From Paraburkholderia bannensis NBRC 103871 (GTDB taxonomy: Bacteria > Pseudomonadota > Gammaproteobacteria > Burkholderiales > Burkholderiaceae): 64,000 nt of DNA. The stretch is from contig NZ_BAYA01000005.1 in NCBI RefSeq assembly GCF_000685015.1, positions 372,001-436,000 of the forward strand, given 5' to 3'. Below are positions 52,684 to 60,601 of this stretch, piece after piece (the stretch's first letter is position 1; each line of letters begins with the position of its first letter). The notes under the pieces are model-generated. The model was not told where the DNA came from and did not search any database. It worked only from the letters and a program-made list of their open reading frames with translations. Both the position numbers and the translations under genes were made by a program.

Positions 52684-53019
52684 TCATTGGCCGATCTGGC
52701 GGCTGACGTGATTCTCCTGCTGGTTCAGCGCACGGTCTTCGGCGCGCGTGATGTGGCCGTTGTCCTGGCTCGCCATCGCGCGTTCTTCGCCGCGGATCTG
52801 GCGGTCGTCGCGATGCAGGCGCGCTGCTTCGCGGTGGGACATGTCGCCTTCACGCACTTCCTGATGGATGCGCCGATCCTGGTTCGACAGACGATGGTTG
52901 ACTTCGGCGCGGCGCGGATGCGTGGCGTCCCAGTGCGAATACGGCGTGGCGGAAGCAGTGCCTGCGAAGGCAAGCGTGAGCGTGGCAAGAGCGGCAAGAT
53001 AAACGGGCAAGCGGCGCAT
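52684..53019 (-). CDS. Small secreted, strongly charged protein
   Basis: A 111-residue exported protein with signal peptide MRRLPVYLAALATLTLAFAGTASA (about residues 1-24). The mature part is very rich in Arg, His, Glu and Asp, with spaced pieces such as NHRLSNQDRRIHQEVREGDMSHREAARLHRDDRQIRGEERAMA and NQQENHVSRQIGQ. The pattern suggests long helices. Function unknown, but similar small secreted proteins are widespread in Burkholderiales. ATG 53019 is set by the signal start. It is convergent with yceH. Confidence 0.75.
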   Translation of the reverse strand: MRRLPVYLAALATLTLAFAGTASATPYSHWDATHPRRAEVNHRLSNQDRRIHQEVREGDMSHREAARLHRDDRQIRGEERAMASQDNGHITRAEDRALNQQENHVSRQIGQ

Positions 53020-53199
53020 GGTGGTTCTCCCTGAGGTCTGCGGTGACGGCAGGTTGCCGTCTATCCGCAAAAACGCAGCCGCCCGCCGCGCTGTTGACCC
53101 AAGGATTGTGAGTTCTGCAACCGGATGTATCCGCAGACGTTTGCCAGGGACGTGCCGTGGGTATTGCGCGACGTTAGCGGATACCCCTTCGCAGAAGGC

Positions 53200-53988
53200 T
53201 TATTCCGCCTTGCGCGCCGCTGCGATGATGGCATCGGCCACGGCTTGCGGCTGGCTCACGAGCGCCACATGGCTGCCGTTCACCTTCGTCACCTGTGCGC
53301 CGATATGCGCGGCCATCTGCGCCTGCAGCTTCGGATCGATCATGCGATCGTGCTGCGGAATCACGAAGAACGACGGCTTGTCGTGCCACGCGGCCTTCGT
53401 CACTTTCTGGTCGATACAGCCCGAGAACCACGGCGCCTGGGTCGCGGCAATCAGGCGGCGCTGCGCCACCGGCAAGTCCTGCGCGAAATCGTCGAGCACG
53501 CCTTGCGTCGACAGCGTCAGGTAGCCCGCCGAATCCTTCTGCAACTGGTCGGCCCACACGGGCGGCGGCAGGCCCTTGGTGATGTCGCTGATCGACTGGC
53601 CGTCATCGGGCGCGAAAGCGGCCACATAGACCAGCGCCTTGACCTTGTCGTCGTTGCCCGCTTCGCTCACGACCACGCCCGCCCACGAATGGCCCACCAG
53701 CACCACCGGGCCCTGCTGCGCGTCGATTACCCGCTTCGTTGCGTCCACGTCGCCCGCCAGCGAATTGAGCGGATTCTGCACCGCGACCACATGCAGGCCG
53801 CGCGCCTGCAACAGCGGGATCACCTTGTCCCAGCTCGACCCATCGGCGAAAGCGCCGTGCACGAGCACGACGTTCTTGCCTTGCAGGTCGGCGGCGGGCG
53901 CGGTCTGCGCGGCATGAGCGGCAGGCAGCGCGAACAGGGAACCGAGCATCATCGCGCTCGCGAGGGTCTGGCGAAGAAAGCGGATCAT
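53200..53988 (-). CDS. Secreted alpha/beta hydrolase
   Basis: A 262-residue exported hydrolase of the salicylate esterase/EstC-like group. Signal peptide about residues 1-26 (ALPAAHA). The oxyanion motif is VHGAFADGSSW (43-53), the nucleophile is S101 in GHSWAG, and the base is in NGSHVALVSQP. DHDR- or QHDR-like segments place the acid. ATG 53988 is chosen at the signal start rather than the long upstream frame. Its substrate is unknown. The gap to the DUF4148 gene is 88 bases and contains a GTT/TTG-rich run. Confidence 0.88.
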   Translation of the reverse strand: MIRFLRQTLASAMMLGSLFALPAAHAAQTAPAADLQGKNVVLVHGAFADGSSWDKVIPLLQARGLHVVAVQNPLNSLAGDVDATKRVIDAQQGPVVLVGHSWAGVVVSEAGNDDKVKALVYVAAFAPDDGQSISDITKGLPPPVWADQLQKDSAGYLTLSTQGVLDDFAQDLPVAQRRLIAATQAPWFSGCIDQKVTKAAWHDKPSFFVIPQHDRMIDPKLQAQMAAHIGAQVTKVNGSHVALVSQPQAVADAIIAAARKAE

Positions 53989-54076
53989 CGAATCACTCCG
54001 GGAATTGACGGTTGTTGTTGGGTTGTTGTTGTTCAGGCCGTCGCGAAGCGTCGTTCGCGACGGCAGGGGCGCTGCA

Positions 54077-54469
54077 TTACGAGTGGGCGTAGATGGGTTC
54101 AAGACCGACCACGTCTTGCGGGTCGCTCGCACGGCCGCCGCGCGAAACGCCCGAAACATGCGCGACATGCTTCATCGGCGAGGCGGCGGCGGCCGGTGCG
54201 CCCGCTTCCGATGCGTTGGCGCTGCCGCCGTACGCGGCGTTCGCGGTCTGGTTCGCGGTCTGGTTCGCGGCGATGCGCGAGAGCGCGGCTTGCAGGTTCG
54301 TCGGGTACTGGTTGTTGTCGCTGGACGCGTTGTAGCCGGCTTGCTGAAGCTGCACGAGTTCGGCGCGCACTTCGGCGCGGGTGACCACGTGATCCTGGGC
54401 GAACGAGAGTGCGGGGACAGCAGCGGAAACGACAACGGCGGCGGCGACGAGGGAGCGAACGAGGTTCAT
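54077..54469 (-). CDS. Secreted DUF4148 protein
   Basis: A 130-residue protein. Signal peptide to about residue 25 (PALSFAQ). The DUF4148 core is TRAEVRAELVQLQQAGYNASSDNNQYPTNLQAALSRI. A repetitive ANQT tail follows, encoded by a 12-base tandem repeat. Function unknown. It is related by family to the gene at 20495. ATG 54469 is backed by GGAGAAAATC. Confidence 0.85.
   Translation of the reverse strand: MNLVRSLVAAAVVVSAAVPALSFAQDHVVTRAEVRAELVQLQQAGYNASSDNNQYPTNLQAALSRIAANQTANQTANAAYGGSANASEAGAPAAAASPMKHVAHVSGVSRGGRASDPQDVVGLEPIYAHS
54240..54270. repeat. 12-base in-frame tandem repeat in the DUF4148 gene
   Basis: TTCGCGGTCTGG occurs at 54240-54251 and 54252-54263, and a third partial copy begins at 54264. 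It encodes ANQT on the minus strand. Confidence 0.8.
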
Positions 54470-54912
54470 GATTTTCTCCAGTAACAAGTAAGGTCGGGGC
54501 GGGTGCTGCACGCTGTGTTGCGCTTGCCTTGCGTTTGTTCGCCTGGGCTGCAACGTTGCGTTGGATGTATTTGACGCCCCGGACGTATCTCGCTTGTTTC
54601 CGCAACCCCGGCTTATTGCAAGCGAGTTTTTCAGATCGCGCCGCAGATACATTGCGGTACAAAACTCGCCGCCCGCGCTGCGTCCGGGCGTGCGCGCCGC
54701 CCGTATATCGGTCAATCCCACGCTACGCGTGACGCCCGATCGCGCCGCCGGCCATGAATCCGCTGAACCCGCCGCTGATGGACTTGCCGCTGAACCTGCC
54801 GCTGAAGTCGCCGCTGTGCCAGCCGCCGCGTCGCCTGGCGCGGGCGATGCTATATTGCGTCGGTTCCTTCCGTCCCTTACGTCCTTTCAGCGCGGGCGCA
54901 GCACGCCCCCTC
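54470..54912. other. Intergenic region upstream of the ECF sigma gene, with CCGCTGA repeats
   Basis: This 443-base gap separates two divergent genes. At 54760-54817 CCGCTGA/T is repeated five times at positions 54760, 54772, 54787, 54799 and 54811, spaced by 12, 15, 12 and 12 bases. In one frame the repeat would encode a Pro-Leu-rich extension of the sigma factor starting at an ATG at 54754. A TATATT -10-like box is at 54851-54856. The rest shows no gene. Confidence 0.45.
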
Positions 54913-55524
54913 ATGCGCATGACCGACACGGCTGGCAGTCCCGAAAGCATCGACCCGTCCGCACCCGATCCGGCGCGCGAGGCCGCACGGCGCGCGCACC
55001 TGAACCAGTTGCTCACCCAGGTGGGCCAGGGCGACCAGGCAGCGTTCGCCGAGCTTTACCGGCTGGCTTCCGCACGCGTGTTCGCCACGATCGTGCGCAT
55101 GGTTCACGACCGCGCCGAGGCCGAAGACCTGCTCCAGGACGTCTTCACGACCGCATGGCGCCGCGCCGGCCTGTTCGACCCGGCGCGCGGCGGCGCGATG
55201 ACCTGGCTCGTCACGCTGGCGCGCAACCGCACCATCGACCGCCTGCGCCAGCACCACGAAGCGCCGCTGGAGGAAGACAGCGAGCTTGAACTCGCCGACG
55301 ATCACCCCACCCCCGCCGCCCTCGCCGAAGCGAGCGAGGAACGCCGCCGCCTCGAACAATGCCTCGAACAACTTGCGCCGCAGCAGCACCGCGCGGTGCG
55401 CGAGGCGTTCTTCAGCGGGGCGACCTATAGCGAGCTGGCCGCGCAACTGAGCGTGCCGCTCGGTACGCTGAAAAGCTGGATCCGGCGCAGCCTGATGCAA
55501 CTCAAGACCTGTCTGGAACGATGA
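54913..55524 (+). CDS. ECF RNA polymerase sigma factor
   Basis: A 203-residue sigma-70 family factor of the SigK/RskA-linked type. Region 2 is DLLQDVFTTAWRRAGLFDPARGGAMTWLVTLARNRTIDRLR and region 4 is YSELAAQLSVPLGTLKSWIRRSLMQLK. Starts at 54913 and 54919 are the natural ones; a longer frame to 54754 would add a Pro/Leu-rich tail. Its stop overlaps the anti-sigma start (ATGA), the classical pair arrangement. It probably turns on its own operon and the lipid genes 56420-61836 when the envelope is stressed (inference). Confidence 0.92.
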   Translation: MRMTDTAGSPESIDPSAPDPAREAARRAHLNQLLTQVGQGDQAAFAELYRLASARVFATIVRMVHDRAEAEDLLQDVFTTAWRRAGLFDPARGGAMTWLVTLARNRTIDRLRQHHEAPLEEDSELELADDHPTPAALAEASEERRRLEQCLEQLAPQQHRAVREAFFSGATYSELAAQLSVPLGTLKSWIRRSLMQLKTCLER

Positions 55525-56279
55525 GCACGCCCGCCGACCACGACCCCGAACTGCACTGCGCCGAGTACGCGCTGGGCGTGCTCGACGCCGCCGCGCGCCT
55601 CGCGCTGGAGCAGGCCGCGCGCGCCGACGCCGATCTCGCCGCCACGCTCGCGCGCTGGGAACAGCGCTTCGCGCCGCTCGCCGAGGATCTCGCGCCCATC
55701 GCCGCGCCCGCCCGCGTGTGGACGCGCATCGAGCGCGACCTGGGCTTCCTGCCCGCGCGCCAGCCTGGCGCGGCGGGAGCCCGGGCAGCGTCGGCAGCGG
55801 CTTCCGGCTGGTGGAACGATCTGCGCCTGTGGCGCTTTGTCGGGATTGGCGCGAGCGTGGCCGCGCTGGCGCTGGCCGCCGTCAATCTCGTCTGGATGCA
55901 AAGGCCGACGGGTACGACCGTCGTGGCAAGCGCGAACCCCTACATGGTCGCGACCCTCGCCCGCCCGGACGGCGTTGCGCACTGGACGGCGACCTTCGAT
56001 CAGCGCCGCCGGGACATCGTGGTCGTGCCCGCCGTCAAGCCGACCATCGAGGCCGGTCGCGCCACCGAACTCTGGCTGATCCCGCCCGGCGAAAAGCCGG
56101 TGCCGCTAGGCGTGTTCCCCGCCGATGCACCCGCCACGCTGACGCTGACCGCCGATGTTGCCGCCCGCGTGAGCGCACGCGCGGTGCTGGCCGTCTCGAT
56201 CGAACCGCCGGGCGGTTCGCCGACCGGACAGCCGACCGGGCCGGTTGTCGCGACCGGGCCGATGAAGGGCGCAGTGTGA
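55521..56279 (+). CDS. RskA-type anti-sigma factor
   Basis: A 252-residue single-pass membrane protein. The N-terminal cytoplasmic sigma-binding part is HCAEYALGVLDAAARLALEQAARADADLAATLARWEQRF. One transmembrane helix lies at about residues 106-126. The C-terminal periplasmic domain has ATFDQRRRDIVVVPAV and ELWLIPPGEKPVPLGVFP as in RskA. No HxxxCxxC zinc motif, so it is not ChrR-type. It would hold the sigma factor at the membrane until signalled. Overlap ATGA with the sigma gene. Confidence 0.9.
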   Translation: MSTPADHDPELHCAEYALGVLDAAARLALEQAARADADLAATLARWEQRFAPLAEDLAPIAAPARVWTRIERDLGFLPARQPGAAGARAASAAASGWWNDLRLWRFVGIGASVAALALAAVNLVWMQRPTGTTVVASANPYMVATLARPDGVAHWTATFDQRRRDIVVVPAVKPTIEAGRATELWLIPPGEKPVPLGVFPADAPATLTLTADVAARVSARAVLAVSIEPPGGSPTGQPTGPVVATGPMKGAV

Positions 56280-56339
56280 GGCATGACGCGGCCTCACGAA
56301 TAAGTTAGTACCCACTTCGCACGTGTAGCAACGCCTCGT

Positions 56340-56372
56340 TGCGTACATTCTGCGTACCTTCTGCATCCGTTT
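56340..56372 (+). repeat. Three 11-base direct repeats upstream of the lipid operon
   Basis: TGCGTACATTC (56340-56350) and TGCGTACCTTC (56351-56361) are followed by a degenerate third copy to 56372. The 11-base step puts each copy on the same helix face, which fits regulator contact. They are 48-80 bases before the DUF1295 start. Confidence 0.5.
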
Positions 56373-56419
56373 GCCCTTCTCGTCCGTATTTCCGGCATCG
56401 ACCTCCTGACGGAGTCCGC

Positions 56420-57292
56420 ATGCCCTTCGCCGCCGCGTTCGCCCTGGCCTTCGCCGCGCTCGTCGTCGCCTTCTTCATCGCCTGGCTCGTGCAGCTGCGC
56501 ACGCGCAACGCGGGGATGATCGATCCGCTCTGGGCGGCGACGCTCGGCCTCGTCGCCGTGTTCGCGGCGCTGGTCGGGCCCGGCGCGGGCATCAACCGCA
56601 TCGCCGTGGCGCTCGGCGGCGGCGCCTGGGGCGCCCGGCTCGCGCTCCATCTCTGGCGACGCAATCACGGCCAGCCGGAAGACCCGCGCTACGCCGCCCT
56701 GCGCGCGTCGTGGGGCGCCGCCGCCGCACCGCGCATGCTGGGCTTCTACCTGGTTCAGGCGGTCGCGTCGATGGTGCTGTCGATCGCCTTCTTCGTGCCC
56801 GCGTGGAGCGCGGCCAGGCCGCCGATTCCGCTCGTGGTCGCCGCCCTCGTGACCGGCTTCGCCGCCGTGATGGGCGAATCCACCGCCGACCGTCAGCTGC
56901 GCCGCCACATCGCCGACCCGGCCAACCGGGGACGCGTCTGCACGAGCGGCTGGTGGCGCTATTCGCGGCACCCGAACTACTTCTTCGAATCGCTGCACTG
57001 GTGCGCCTACACGCTCTGGTCGATCGCGCTGCCATGGGGCTGGGCCACGCTCGCGCCGCCGTGCGCGATGGCGTGGCTGCTGCTCAAGGTCTCGGGCGTG
57101 CCGATGCTCGAAGCGCGCCTCGTGCAAAGCCGCGTGGGGTATCGCGAGTACATGCGCACGACGAGCGCGTTCATTCCGTGGCCGCCGCGCCCCGCCGGGC
57201 ACCACGACTATCGAAGCGAACATCAAAGCGAACATCGCAACGCACACCACAACGAACTCCGCGATCAAAGCGAGAGGAGACCTCACCCATGA
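56420..57292 (+). CDS. DUF1295 membrane protein (steroid 5-alpha-reductase-like)
   Basis: A 290-residue polytopic membrane protein with about seven helices. The C-terminal signature CTSGWWRYSRHPNYFFESLHWCAY is the NADPH-binding region of 5-alpha-reductase/isoprenylcysteine methyltransferase-like folds. The reaction is not known; reduction of a lipid double bond is one idea. ATG 56420 has CGGAGTCC before it. Its ATGA overlap with the next gene ties it to the lipid operon. The last 30 residues are hydrophilic with His/Asn/Glu repeats. Confidence 0.85.
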   Translation: MPFAAAFALAFAALVVAFFIAWLVQLRTRNAGMIDPLWAATLGLVAVFAALVGPGAGINRIAVALGGGAWGARLALHLWRRNHGQPEDPRYAALRASWGAAAAPRMLGFYLVQAVASMVLSIAFFVPAWSAARPPIPLVVAALVTGFAAVMGESTADRQLRRHIADPANRGRVCTSGWWRYSRHPNYFFESLHWCAYTLWSIALPWGWATLAPPCAMAWLLLKVSGVPMLEARLVQSRVGYREYMRTTSAFIPWPPRPAGHHDYRSEHQSEHRNAHHNELRDQSERRPHP

Positions 57293-58380
57293 CAACGACA
57301 ACGACGACCCGGCCGGAGCACAGCGCGCCCACTGCGCCCAGCCCGGAAAGCTGGCCGATCCGTTGCTGCGAACGCGGCTGGCTGCCCGACTGGCTGATCC
57401 GCGCGGGCATGCGCACGCTGATCCGCCAGCGCCTGGCCGACGAGCACGCCGACGACGCCGAACGCAGCGCGAGCAACCTCGAAGCCCTCGTCGCCACGTT
57501 GCGCGCCAGTCCCATCGCGCTGCACACCCAGGACGCCAACGCCCAGCACTACGAAGTGCCCGCCGCCTTCTTCGCGGCCCATCTGGGCGCGCACCTGAAG
57601 TACTCGTGCGGCTACTACCCGCGCGGCGACGAGACGCTCGACGAGGCCCAGGACGCCATGCTCGCGCTCTACGCCCTGCGCGCGGGCGTGGAGGACGGCC
57701 AGCGCATCCTCGACCTGGGCTGTGGCTGGGGCGCGCTCTCGCTGTGGCTCGCGCAGCGTTTCCCGCGCGCGCAGATCGTCGGCCTGTCGAATTCGCATGG
57801 CCAGCGCGCCTTCATCCTGCAACGCGCCGCCGAGCGCGGCCTGACCAATCTGCGCATCGTCACCGGCGACGTCGCGAGCTCCGACTTCCCCGCGCAGACG
57901 GCGCGCTTCGACCGCGTGCTCTCGATCGAGATGTTCGAGCACATGAAGCACTACGGCCTGCTGCTCGCGAAGATCGCGGGCTGGCTTGCCGACGACGGCC
58001 AGCTGTTCGTCCATCACTTCGCGCACCGGCAGCTCGCGTATGCCTTCGTCTCGCGCGACGGCAGCGACTGGATGACGCGCCACTTCTTTACCGGCGGCAC
58101 GATGCCTTCGGCGAACCTGCTGCTGCGCTTCCAGGACGACCTGTGCGTGACGCGCCAATGGTGGCTCGACGGGCGTCACTACGAGCGCACCGCGAATCAC
58201 TGGCTTGCGTCGCTCGACGGCGCGCGCGACCAGGTGCTGCCCGTGCTCGGCGCGAACGGCGACGCGCGCGTCGCGCTGCAACGCTGGCGCATGTTCTACA
58301 TGGCCGTCGCGGAGCTGTTCGGCTATGCGCGCGGCCAGGAGTGGGGCGTCGCGCATGTGCTGATGCGCAAGCGGACGTGA
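57289..58380 (+). CDS. CFA-synthase-like SAM-dependent methyltransferase
   Basis: A 363-residue protein of the cyclopropane-fatty-acid synthase/mycolic acid methyltransferase family. The SAM motif is LDLGCGWGALSLWLAQRFP (about 141-159), then VGLSNSHGQ, then VLSIEMFEHMKHY. It lacks the N-terminal acyl-binding part of full CFA synthases, being shorter. It likely methylates an unsaturated phospholipid acyl chain. Start fixed by ATGA overlap with the DUF1295 gene. In Rhodobacter, a similar methylase with a flavin enzyme makes methyl- and furan fatty acids (recalled), so that role is possible here. Confidence 0.85.
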   Translation: MTTTTTTRPEHSAPTAPSPESWPIRCCERGWLPDWLIRAGMRTLIRQRLADEHADDAERSASNLEALVATLRASPIALHTQDANAQHYEVPAAFFAAHLGAHLKYSCGYYPRGDETLDEAQDAMLALYALRAGVEDGQRILDLGCGWGALSLWLAQRFPRAQIVGLSNSHGQRAFILQRAAERGLTNLRIVTGDVASSDFPAQTARFDRVLSIEMFEHMKHYGLLLAKIAGWLADDGQLFVHHFAHRQLAYAFVSRDGSDWMTRHFFTGGTMPSANLLLRFQDDLCVTRQWWLDGRHYERTANHWLASLDGARDQVLPVLGANGDARVALQRWRMFYMAVAELFGYARGQEWGVAHVLMRKRT

Positions 58381-58490
58381 CAGGCGCGACAGGCGCGACG
58401 GCGCCTGCATCCGGGTAGCGAAGCGGCACGTATATGCCTGCATCGGGGAATCACAAAAACGACAGAGCAACAATCAGGGAGGCTTTCGAC

Positions 58491-59813
58491 ATGCCCGCCA
58501 CGCAAGAACTCGCCGCCTTGCCGCCCGGCCAGCGTGTGGCCGTAGTCGGCGCGGGGATCGCCGGACTCGCGAGCGCGTGGCTGCTCGCGCGGCGTCACCG
58601 CGTCACGCTGTTCGAAGCCGCCGACTATCCCGGCGGCCACGCGCATACCGTGGACGTCGAACTGGAGGGCCAGCGTCATCCCGTCGATACCGGCTTCCTG
58701 GTGTTCAACGACCGCACTTACCCGAACCTCGTCGCGCTGTTCGACGAACTGGGCGTGGCCACGCATCGCAGCGACATGTCGTTCTCGGTATCGGTGGACA
58801 GGGGCGCGCTCGAATGGGCGGGCACGAGCCTGAACACGGTGTTCGCCCAGCGCCGCAACCTCGTTTCGCCGAGCTTTATCGGCATGTTGCGCGACATCCT
58901 GCGCTTTAACGCCAGCGCTACACAGAACTACGAGACCGCGCGCCGCGAGCGCCTGTCCGTCGGCGAGCTGCTGACGGCGGGCGGCTACGGCGCGCCGTTC
59001 CAGCGCCATTACCTGTTGCCGATGGCCGCCGCCATCTGGTCGAGCGCCGCCGACGACGTCCTGCGCTTTCCCGCCGCCACTTTCCTGCGCTTCTGCATCA
59101 ATCACGCGTTGTTGCAGGTGAACCAGCGGCCGCCCTGGAAGACCGTTGCGGGCGGGTCGCGCGAGTATGTGGGACGTCTGGTTGCAGCGCTCGACGATGT
59201 GCGGCTGAAGACAGCCGTGCGCGCGATCCGCCGCGACGAAGCCGCCGACGCGTCAGGCGTCACCGTCGTCACCGATACGGGCGGGGCCGAACGTTTCGAC
59301 GCTGTGGTGCTCGCCAGCCACGCGCCCACGAGCCTCGCCCTGCTCGCCGATGCCGACGCACAGGAGCGAGCGGTACTGGGTGCGGTGCGCTACCAGCGCA
59401 ACGTCGCCCTGCTGCATACCGATGCCGCGCTGCTGCCGCGCCGCCGCCGCGTCTGGTCGGCGTGGAACTACCTGAGCCGGGGCGCGTTCGCGCACGGAGG
59501 CCAGCAGCCCGTGTGCGTGAGCTACCTCATCAACCAGTTGCAGCCGCTGCCGTTTCGCACGCCCGTCGTCGTCACGCTCAACGCCGTGGAGCCCCCCGCG
59601 CCGCAGACGCTGCTCGGGCGCTACGTCTACGAGCATCCCTTGCTCGACCTTGCCGCCATCGATGCGCAGCAGCGCCTGCCCGACTTGCAGGGCCGCCGCC
59701 GCACGTGGTTCGCGGGCGCGTGGACGGGCTATGGCTTTCACGAGGACGGCCTGAAATCGGCGCTGCGCGTCGCGCGCGACTTCGGCGTCATGCCCGCGTG
59801 GGCCGCGCCATGA
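58491..59813 (+). CDS. FAD-dependent amine-oxidase-like oxidoreductase
   Basis: A 440-residue flavoprotein. The N-terminal dinucleotide motif is VVGAGIAGLASAWLLARRHRVTLFEAADYPGGHAHT (about 17-52). The FAD domain closes with FAGAWTGYGFHEDGLKSALRVA. The group is the phytoene-desaturase/amine-oxidase clade often found before DUF1365 and cfa genes. It likely desaturates or oxidises a lipid chain. ATG 58491 is chosen; CAGGGAGGC lies upstream. The next gene overlaps its stop (ATGA). A 110-base gap separates it from the methyltransferase, still likely one operon. Confidence 0.9.
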   Translation: MPATQELAALPPGQRVAVVGAGIAGLASAWLLARRHRVTLFEAADYPGGHAHTVDVELEGQRHPVDTGFLVFNDRTYPNLVALFDELGVATHRSDMSFSVSVDRGALEWAGTSLNTVFAQRRNLVSPSFIGMLRDILRFNASATQNYETARRERLSVGELLTAGGYGAPFQRHYLLPMAAAIWSSAADDVLRFPAATFLRFCINHALLQVNQRPPWKTVAGGSREYVGRLVAALDDVRLKTAVRAIRRDEAADASGVTVVTDTGGAERFDAVVLASHAPTSLALLADADAQERAVLGAVRYQRNVALLHTDAALLPRRRRVWSAWNYLSRGAFAHGGQQPVCVSYLINQLQPLPFRTPVVVTLNAVEPPAPQTLLGRYVYEHPLLDLAAIDAQQRLPDLQGRRRTWFAGAWTGYGFHEDGLKSALRVARDFGVMPAWAAP

Positions 59814-60601
59814 ACGCGCTCGACACCGCGCACGCGGGCCTGCTGCTCACGGGCCGTGTGGTTCATGAGCGCCTGCGGCCCGTGCGCCACGCATTCGCGT
59901 ATCCGCTGTTCCAGGTCTGTTGCGATCTCGACCGGCTAGACGCGCTGGCGTCGTGGTGGTTCGGCATCGACCGCTGGCGCGTGTTCGCACTCGCGACGCG
60001 CGACTACGGCCCGCGCGACGGCAGCGCGCTCGCGCCGTGGATGCGCGCGCGCCTGGCCGAAGCCGCCATTCCCGTCGATGGCCCGATCTGGCTGCAAACC
60101 GTGCCGCGCCTGTTCGGCCACGCGTTCAATCCGGTGAGCTTCTGGTATTGCCACGACCGCGCGGGCAACCTGCGCGCGCTTTACGCCGATGTGCGCAACA
60201 CGTTCGGCGCACATCACGGCTACCTGCTGAGCGCGTCGGGCCACGCGCCAATCGATGCACACACGACGCTGGTCTGCCGCAAGGTGCTGCACGTATCGCC
60301 GTTTTGCCGTGTCGAGGGCGACTACGCGTTTCGCGTAATCCAGCGCGACGATACGCTGGCCGTGCGCATCAACTATCAGGATGCCGAAGGATTGTTGTTG
60401 CGCACCGCGCTCGCCATGCATGCCGCGCCGCTCTCCGCTTCGCGCGCATTCGCCGCGCTGGCGCGCTCGCCCGGCAACGCCATCGGCGTGCTGCTTCGCA
60501 TTCACTGGCAGGCGCTGCGGCTCTGGCTCAAGCGCGTGCCCTTCCTCGGCAAGACGCCCGGCGCGCGCGCGCCGCATCCCCAACACGAGGCCCGTCCATG
60601 A
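59810..60601 (+). CDS. DUF1365 family protein
   Basis: A 263-residue soluble protein of DUF1365. The hallmark LFGHAFNPVSFWYCHDRAGNLRALYADVRNTFG is in the centre, and KVLHVSPFCRVEGDYAFRV follows. It always sits near an FAD oxidoreductase and a CFA synthase in proteobacteria, as here, but its reaction is unknown. Start and end overlap with its neighbours by ATGA on both sides, indicating tight co-translation. Confidence 0.9.
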   Translation: MNALDTAHAGLLLTGRVVHERLRPVRHAFAYPLFQVCCDLDRLDALASWWFGIDRWRVFALATRDYGPRDGSALAPWMRARLAEAAIPVDGPIWLQTVPRLFGHAFNPVSFWYCHDRAGNLRALYADVRNTFGAHHGYLLSASGHAPIDAHTTLVCRKVLHVSPFCRVEGDYAFRVIQRDDTLAVRINYQDAEGLLLRTALAMHAAPLSASRAFAALARSPGNAIGVLLRIHWQALRLWLKRVPFLGKTPGARAPHPQHEARP

